This document shows, piece after piece, positions 57,583 through 64,000 of a stretch of DNA of 64,000 bases. Position numbers and translations under genes: made by a program. The first letter of the stretch is position 1. Every line of letters starts with the position of its first letter. This stretch comes from Coleophoma eucalyptorum (Eukaryota > Ascomycota > Leotiomycetes > Helotiales > Dermateaceae). The DNA is taken from assembly GCA_026120035.1 (NCBI GenBank), contig JALRME010000002.1:930001-994000 (forward strand), given 5' to 3'. Under the pieces are notes generated by a model, which did no database searches, was not told where the DNA came from, and worked only from the letters and a program-made list of their open reading frames with translations.

Positions 57583-57626
57583 CCCATTACCCATTAGGTA
57601 CCCATTACCCTCGTACGAACCCATTA
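57583..57626. promoter_or_regulatory. cluster of four CCCATTA motifs
   Basis: Four exact CCCATTA copies occur at 57583, 57590, 57601 and 57620, all in the same orientation. They lie about 0.7 kb upstream of the gene that starts at 58319. They could be a transcription-factor cluster or a local duplication. Confidence 0.4.
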
Positions 57627-58318
57627 TAGTTCATGGTCTTCTGGTGTTCGTCGTCCGCCTCCTCCCTCGCATCCATTAACCCTCGTTCTATTTGTACCCA
57701 TCTCCCCCCCTTCCGCCTAATAGTTTCGAAAACCCAATGGAGGCTTTGCGCCAAATTATCACTGACACCACCCTAAATCCAAAACTCCCCAAATAGGTAC
57801 GCCCTTAGGCACTCAGATTCTTATGCGCACCCTGCTTGACCCTGTTAATCTTCAGCCATATGGAGCCAGTGTTAGTTGCTGACGCTCTTCAGCTCAGCCT
57901 CTCGTCTCCTTTGGTCGTCCCTCCTGACAGACTTTCTCATTATCTGGCTACCTTTCGTCCGTTTGCGAAATTTTCTCTCTCTCTTCCTACCTCGAGTGTG
58001 TTACTTTATGGCCCATTTCATCATCCCCCTCTACCTATGCTGACCGCAACAAAGTATCACGGATTGCGCCTCCCTGGACCCTTATTCGCTCGCTCAGCCG
58101 GGAGTTAAGCTCCTACCTCTGATCCGTTCTCAGCTCGGGCTTCTCACTCAGCCCTACGTCTCACGTTCCAAGCTGCAACTCTTTCACTTGGTCCAACTGC
58201 GACATACTTTGTCCAACCCACGTCCAAGGTAGTTTTTTTTGCTTGAATATATCAATAATAATCGCCGTTTCCCTCTGCTGCGCGCCCTGGGAACTGGGGC
58301 GTGCTTTCCACTTTCAAG

Positions 58319-60157
58319 ATGCTTCTACATTCAGTTGCAAACATGCATCCGCATGAATACTCTTCTGCACCTACCTCTCCAGAGGCCCGGTCATCTCTAA
58401 GGCGTCCCTTGATCCGTTCAGCGTTCTCGACCCCAGCATCACGGCCAAATACTGTTTACGAGCATCCACAATCGAAGACCATTTTGAATCAGAAAAAAAG
58501 ACCCGTCTCCGAATATAGGCCCGACAGTTATCAATCTGAACATACTGTACGTTTTCAAGAACCAGAGGTGGACACTATGAGCGAGGATGCAAGATCTGTG
58601 GCCAATTCAGAAACGAGCGAGGTCACTGCTGCGGGCAGTAGACGTCGGAAGCGAATCTCTCGGACAAGTACAGCATTCCATCTTGCGCATCCAGCTCCGA
58701 CTTTGGCTACTCAGAAACAGAAAATTTTCCAGGTCCGCCCAAAACTATTGCTCCAGTTGCAACAACTATCTTTAGATGCTCGGCCCAGACCGGTAATCGA
58801 TGTCCTACCCTCCTTCGTCTTTGTCCCCCGACTCCTCAAGAAGTTTCCTCGCATGTTTCGAGGACGAGATAAGTTGGGAGCGAATGATGTGATGGTGGTA
58901 AAAAGTGAAGACTATAATGTATCACACAACCCCTCAGACGAAGATCACGATTCCGATGATGAAGGATTAGCGAGTAGAGATTTACTGGCTGTCATTTGCC
59001 AAATTGGCAAGACTGAAGCTGGATGTCCAGGAGTTGCGGAGATTACACTTAAGGATGGCTCTGTGTGGACTGCTTGTGTAAAGCAGAATGGGTCATTCGA
59101 ATTTGTGAATGTTGACCATTCAGGTGTGAAAACTACTGCCAGATGGGTGCGAAAGGTATTAACGAAAAATACTGGGGATCAATCGACAGGCTCGGTTGAC
59201 TATAAGTATATATTCAGCATCATTGATCCTAATTCACGCCGCCATCCTGTTTTAGCGACGATAACTCGAAGTAAACTTGATATTCCGGACTTTTATACCT
59301 CAGTATCTCAATCAGCTGCTGTTCACCCGCCTACCTCCCCTCTGCCAACTTCTCTTAGCCATGATATACCTCCAACCGACGAGGTAGGTGGTTTGGATCG
59401 CACAACTTATGCTATCGACGAAGACAGAAAGTCTCTGATTCAAGTGACGGGTATTTGGGTAGCTCTACGTCAAAATTGGAGTCCCTACTTTAGTTACAAC
59501 GACTCGAATAGTGCCTTGGGAGGCAATCGAAACGCTGCCCATAGCAGGGTAAGATCATTATCTATGGCGCCAGACGCTTGCCGACCAAGCCTGAACGGGT
59601 CCATTTCGCCAGATTCTTGCCACAGCACTTTTGGATCTGTTGCAAAAATGCGTAGGAAGAACCAGATGGAAAATTGTGCAAGCCCTGGCTTCCCGAACGG
59701 CCAAAAGTCATCAGGTCCAAGAAGAGCTGTATCAACAGGCACGGCCTTTATGCAACGTGCTGCAGCTCGCAAAGCTAATAATGCTCCAAGTAACGGCAAT
59801 AGTGACACCGAAGGGGAAGTCTTGCAGCTGCAGAAGCGTGTCGCCACTGACATAACCGACCTTAAGGCCACACATCGAATGTCTGAGCCTCCACCGGCTC
59901 TACCAAGTTCACCAACTGCAGTATCAGATGCGCCAATGAAAGTGCAGGGACACAGATCAACATTTTGCGTGCCCAGCAAGTTCAAGACTGGAAATGGTGG
60001 TGAAAAGACAACAGTGGATAGTGTGGAATTGTCAATTGCGAAACACATGACAGATTATGGGGAAAAGTCCAAAGGCAGTCGATGGCGGAAACTCACCAAA
60101 CTGTTCTCCCGACCAAGTCGCCACTCCCTTGGTTCTGGAGCGGAAACACCCGTTTGA
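58319..60157 (+). CDS. conserved-looking fungal protein of unknown function
   Basis: This is a single-exon gene of 612 residues from the first ATG; the open frame reaches a GTG 18 bases upstream. I do not recognise a named domain. The N-terminal 105 residues are Ser/Pro-rich and disordered. A basic patch GSRRRKRISRTS (107-118) could be a nuclear signal. Residues about 118-400 look folded, with FHLAHPAPTLATQKQKI, VIDVLPSFVFVPRLLKKFPRMFRGRDKLG, and alternating hydrophobic stretches such as LLAVICQIGKTEAGCPGVAEITLKDGSVW and YKYIFSIIDPNSRRHPVLATIT. The C-terminal 200 residues are low complexity and end with a basic SRWRKLTKLFSRPSRHS helix. A scaffold or signalling protein is possible, but this is guesswork. 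Its leader appears long and pyrimidine-rich. Confidence 0.8.
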   Translation: MLLHSVANMHPHEYSSAPTSPEARSSLRRPLIRSAFSTPASRPNTVYEHPQSKTILNQKKRPVSEYRPDSYQSEHTVRFQEPEVDTMSEDARSVANSETSEVTAAGSRRRKRISRTSTAFHLAHPAPTLATQKQKIFQVRPKLLLQLQQLSLDARPRPVIDVLPSFVFVPRLLKKFPRMFRGRDKLGANDVMVVKSEDYNVSHNPSDEDHDSDDEGLASRDLLAVICQIGKTEAGCPGVAEITLKDGSVWTACVKQNGSFEFVNVDHSGVKTTARWVRKVLTKNTGDQSTGSVDYKYIFSIIDPNSRRHPVLATITRSKLDIPDFYTSVSQSAAVHPPTSPLPTSLSHDIPPTDEVGGLDRTTYAIDEDRKSLIQVTGIWVALRQNWSPYFSYNDSNSALGGNRNAAHSRVRSLSMAPDACRPSLNGSISPDSCHSTFGSVAKMRRKNQMENCASPGFPNGQKSSGPRRAVSTGTAFMQRAAARKANNAPSNGNSDTEGEVLQLQKRVATDITDLKATHRMSEPPPALPSSPTAVSDAPMKVQGHRSTFCVPSKFKTGNGGEKTTVDSVELSIAKHMTDYGEKSKGSRWRKLTKLFSRPSRHSLGSGAETPV

Positions 60158-61123
60158 ATGCAGTACATGACTGTACGGGTGAATTATGTAACTTCCATCA
60201 TGTATCTATTCCATCGGGTATTTTGTACCTGCTGGCTTATGAGCTGTTCTCAGCTATTCATATAACGTTAAGGAGGCAAAGGAGTTTGGATATTATGGAG
60301 TTGGATGGAATGGCTAACTGGCGAATACCCCAAAACTCCACATAGATAGCTTGGAGACAAAATGAAACACCACTATGCTAACTCTCTGAGTACCTGGAAA
60401 TATGCTGTGCTAAAGTAGGATGAGTAGGATGGCAAACCGGGTCAGATTATTGGTCGTTCTCTAGGTAACTTAGATCACGTAACCAAGCTCGGGCGGGTGA
60501 TTGCGTTTCGCTGTGCCTAACAATGAAAGCGGTCTTTAAGAAGACTTTAGCTTCCCAAGCCTTGTCGATATCATTCTGGATACCTTAATGAACGAAAACC
60601 AGACAGAGGAACCCCCTGGTTTAAATCCTTTGTCAAGCTTCATCGATAGACACAATTCAATAGTTCTACCAGCATGCGACACATATAAAGTGTCGGAGAT
60701 AATTCCTGTAGATCCACCACGATTCATGGCCTTGCGTTAGTCAGCCGGATTACACAGCCTTGCATGCAAGTACAACATCTCGAGTACCTTACCATCCATC
60801 AACCATACGTCGTCCCTCTATCTTCAGAGGCAAATCAATGAGAGCGACCTCTGCCTGCTCTCTGTACCCCTTGGGTAGCTGTTAACACCTTAGAAACTTC
60901 ATTAACGGCAACATACCGCTTGTCCGCAAGCAGCTCGTGTGCCATAACTCACAGTCAAGCTTCCCATAGCTTCGAGCTCATCCAAGAGCTTGCGAGGTAC
61001 GCAAATCAAACCACCCACCATAATTGAAGCCTATGTTGAGTAATACCAATTAGTTAGGAGCCTTAGACTTCGTTCCGCAACAGCAGGCCATTCGTAATCG
61101 CCGCACGATCAGCCTCGCCGAAC
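60158..61123. other. intergenic with a possible decayed or unresolved minus-strand gene
   Basis: Minus-strand fragments at about 61022-60912 (MVGGLICVPRKLLDELEAMG and on) and 60872-60793 (EVALIDLPLKIEGRRMVDG) look protein-like. They can be joined by a 38-nt GTATGT-CAG intron in phase 0, but I could not continue the frame sensibly into 60731-60536. This may be a small real gene with an exon I misplace, or a remnant. BLM10 begins 101 bases away in the opposite direction. Confidence 0.3.
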
Positions 61124-64000
61124 ATGGACGACGAGTCATCGAGTAGCCGCAGCCATGCCCAATACCTTCAGAGCATGATCGGAAATGGTACTAGCAGCGA
61201 CAACATATCACGGGCGACATCACCAGGGCTTGGGTACGGGGTGAACGGTGACACCACTGATGAGCAGAAGAGATATCGCCAACGCACCTTTCCATATTTC
61301 AAACTACTACCTTATAATGTCGAAGAGGCGGCTGAGCGAGATGCTGCTCTGCAGGAAATCCTGCGGCAGCTGTACATTGCGATCAAGGCGGAAGATATCT
61401 CACCAGGAGCACTTCACTGGACAAAAGAGCTAAGAGCATGGATGAATCTCAAGTTCGAGATCACACGAACACTGCGAATTAAGCTTGCGAAGATGTACTA
61501 CATGCTTGCTCTAGCCCCTGGGCTAGACTGGAGCGCATCGGATAGGTTTGAGAGCATGTTCTATGTTTTGACTAAGTATGCGATTTTGACATCTTAGACT
61601 TTGTGACCTTACTGATCTCTAACAGGAAGAAACATTACCTGAAGCCTGGGGAGGATCTTACGCTTGACTGGAGACCTATTTGGAAGGAAATGAAGACCCT
61701 CGTCTTTCCCATGGAAATCCCAGCTCATCAAAGTGGCCGGAAGAAGAGTCCCAAGAATATTGCAAAACTCTGCCTCTTTGCGCAAGCTTACTTCGATCCG
61801 CGAGAACGGAAGGCGATGCTTGATGAAATCTTGCCTTACTTTAGTACTTCTGAAGTATCAAATGCCTTCATTGTTCTTGGAGCTTTGAACATGTTGTTAC
61901 CATCACACCCAGCGCCTAATGAGCCAGGACAACTACAGCCACCTGACTACCTACCCACTTTCTTTCATTTATGGTCATTGGTTAATCGCTCAAAGTCTGC
62001 AGATATCATATTCTTCGACATCTTTTCGCGCCTAGCGCGAGATTCGTTGTCAGCGAAGCATATTCAATTCTCGGAATATGGCATCTTCACCAAGGATCAA
62101 TCAGATTTGATTTTCACGGCACTTCTGAGACTTACGGAAATCCCTGTTGGTCAAGCCTCATCTCCATACAGTGGGGTAGTTGACATCTCTGTTGGTTATG
62201 GAACATATCTTGAGAAAGATAAGAAAAAGCATCCTGTTGGCTACTCAATAGCTAGGTGGCTTGTAATGTCGATGTCACCTCTATGTATAGACAAACCTGG
62301 GTCAATACTTTCCAATCTGGAGGGCTTGATGGAGTCGATAGATACCTTCTTCCATCCGTCAAATTCAGGAGCTTGGTCAACAATGCTTGCCCAAATCACG
62401 TATCACTTGATTGACTTCTTCGTGATGAGGTGGAATAGAGAAGCCAGTGGAGAGATGGAAACCCCGCCAGAGCGAAGAATCAATGGAGAGCTCAAGAAGA
62501 GATTCGTTCTCGCCATGAGAGATGTCACTTTCATGGGATTATTCTCTAAGAGCTCCAAGTCACTTAATTACTATTTTGGGGCACTTCAAGGTCTGACTTA
62601 TCTGGAACCAAGTCTAATTTTGCCAGGTGCTTTGCAAAGATTTTATCCTTCCTTACAAGGTCTGGTCGAGGTCCATCGTACCCAGTCCTCCTTGTGCGGT
62701 CTTCAGACAATCGCCAATATCATGTCTAAACAAAAGGGATTTCGATGTCATATCACAGCACTGCTGGCATTGGCCCTGCCAGGTATTGATGCTAATGACT
62801 TGTCGAAGACGCAGAGCACCCTGAATTTCATACAAACTGTCGCTTACAGCATACCATTTGTGAACCTTACCAAAGAACATGGTGAGGTTCATGATACTTC
62901 ATTGGCTATGCAATGGGTCCAGGGAGAGATGGAGCGCTTGGAGAGAGAAGGACCTAACGTCGTGATCGACTACGAAACTGAGCTCAGCGATGAAGACGAG
63001 GCAAACATTGTCCGTTCATCTACTGCTGGCCTCGGGGACTTTGTTATGACACTCCTTGGAAAGATATTCACTCTTCTAGAGAATCTTCCCGAGCTCTCTC
63101 GGGTCCGAACGGGCTCTCCAGAGGAAAATGTTATTAACACACTGCCAGCTGCACTCACCCCATTATTTGCTTCCTTGTCACCAGAGTTGTTTGATTCGGC
63201 TTTGGAGAAAATAGCCACCTTTGTCAGTAGCCATGTCATCCATCAATCCCGAGATGCCATGGCGTTCATCCTCAATGCTTTGTGCAAAGCAGATCCAGAG
63301 AAGACCTTGAAGAAGTTCATTCCAATCCTCGTCATCGGAATTCGGAACGAAATTGATTATAATGACGCCGCTTCGGATCGAAGCAGTGGATCCGAACCTT
63401 TACCTCGGGACCGAGCACTAGTCTGGAATATCAGTATGCTGAGCATGATCGTCGTGCATGTAGGCAGTGGCCTTGTTCCGCACAAGAAGGAGCTGTTTGA
63501 TATTGCCCTATACATGCAAGAGAAATGCAAAGGTATTCCAACGATCCATATCTCCAATTATATCCACCACCTCCTCCTCAACCTAACACTCATCTATCCA
63601 ATCGATGGCGCTTTGTACGAGCCGGAAGTATTTGAACGCGGCCTAGATGTTAGTGACTGGGGTAGAATCACGAGGCCATCTGAATTAACAATCAAATGGC
63701 ACAACCCCACACCAGAAGAGATTGATTTTGCGGTTGAATTGTTCGAGTCGCAAGTCCAGACTGCAACCCAAAGATTGGGCAATCTGATGAGCGATGAACC
63801 AGCTGTTAGCAGAAAAGGAAAGAACAAGGAATGGTCTGATGAAGTTTCTCGCCTGCTTACACAATTGCGACTTATACTTTCAGGCGTTGCATCTCTATTC
63901 GATCCAAAGGAGGCGTCGGGTCAGCACCAAAATGGCGATGATGTAGACGGTGACACTAAGATGGATGAAGACTCAACAGGCGAAGAAGACGACTCTTTGG
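61124..64000 (+). CDS. BLM10: proteasome activator BLM10/PA200, N-terminal half
   Basis: Exon 1 is 61124-61575. After a 50-nt intron (GTATGC donor, TCTAACAG acceptor, phase 2), exon 2 runs from 61626 past the window end. About 942 residues are visible of a protein usually near 1,900-2,100. The start is recognisable: FPYFKLLPYNVEEAAERDA, SPGALHWTKELRAWMNLKFE, LAPGLDW and, across the junction, LTKKKHYLKPGEDLTLDWRPIWKEMK. Later SSLCGLQTIANIMSKQKGFRCHITALLALALPGIDANDLSKTQ is strongly family-specific. Blm10 is a HEAT-repeat solenoid that caps the 20S core particle and opens its gate, mainly in the nucleus. The visible part is uninterrupted and ends in an acidic stretch. Confidence 0.95.

Larger units (their letters stand above)
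55808..58318. other. 2.5-kb intergenic region with simple-sequence patches
   Basis: This lies between the divergent GPI18 and 612-residue protein genes. It contains CCAGTT repeats next to GPI18, a CAGTACAGCA-type imperfect repeat (about 55974-56017), a pure C/T tract (about 56698-56740) and four CCCATTA motifs. Long pyrimidine-rich leader-like sequence runs up to the right-hand gene. No frame here has domain-like content. Confidence 0.5.

Overview
This is a gene-dense stretch of a filamentous ascomycete (Pezizomycotina) nuclear genome. The protein-coding genes mostly have short GT-AG introns (about 45-130 nt) with CTAAC/CTGAC-like branch points. The gene set is typical of these fungi: an mtr-type amino-acid permease, a QDE-2-type Argonaute, a YTH-domain protein, a Gpi18 mannosyltransferase, Blm10 and Pab1 with a long PQG-rich linker. 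A leotiomycete is my guess from protein flavour only. No bacterial, viral or transposon gene is evident. No tRNA or rRNA gene was recognised by eye.

Layout. 0-5 kb: the 3' end of a DHA1-type MFS transporter and two F-box-type genes. 5.5-8.1 kb: dipeptidyl peptidase III. 9.4-14.3 kb: a short-chain dehydrogenase and an AAAP amino-acid transporter. 14.6-20 kb: three housekeeping genes, mitochondrial glycine cleavage T protein, V-ATPase subunit H and mitochondrial ribosomal protein uS7m, plus a possible 47-residue mitochondrial-type protein. 21.1-21.5 kb: a 94-residue three-exon dsRNA-binding-like protein that no single reading frame reveals. 21.5-24.1 kb: no gene seen. 24.1-26 kb: a nitronate monooxygenase converging on a small membrane protein. 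27.6-30.9 kb: Argonaute. 31.8-38.7 kb: a HUL5/UBE3C HECT ubiquitin ligase divergent from poly(A)-binding protein PAB1. 39.1-44 kb: an aldo-keto reductase divergent from an ornithine-cyclodeaminase-like protein, then a beta-carbonic anhydrase. 45.6-48.3 kb: ribosomal protein eL8 divergent from the tRNA thiolase NCS6/CTU1. 48.4-50.1 kb: a cytochrome P450. 51.0-53.9 kb: the YTH-domain RNA-binding protein. 54.4-55.8 kb: GPI18. 58.3-60.2 kb: a conserved-looking protein of unknown function. 61.1-64 kb: the proteasome activator BLM10, cut by the window end.

How the genes relate. This is not an obvious metabolic cluster; most genes are independent housekeeping units. RNA biology is over-represented: Argonaute, a dsRBM-like protein, PAB1, a YTH m6A-reader candidate, NCS6, eL8 and uS7m. 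Proteostasis is represented by DPP3, HUL5 and BLM10, and two F-box-type genes. I see no convincing undescribed multi-gene system. The more unusual signals are inside genes: low-complexity insertions in conserved folds (T protein, Pab1 RRM4, the cyclodeaminase-like protein, NCS6), a possible dual-targeted DPP3, very small exons, an ATG-only first exon in the eL8 gene, and a stop-free in-frame intron in the YTH gene. All exon joins were made by hand from splice signals and frame continuity and have not been checked against transcripts.
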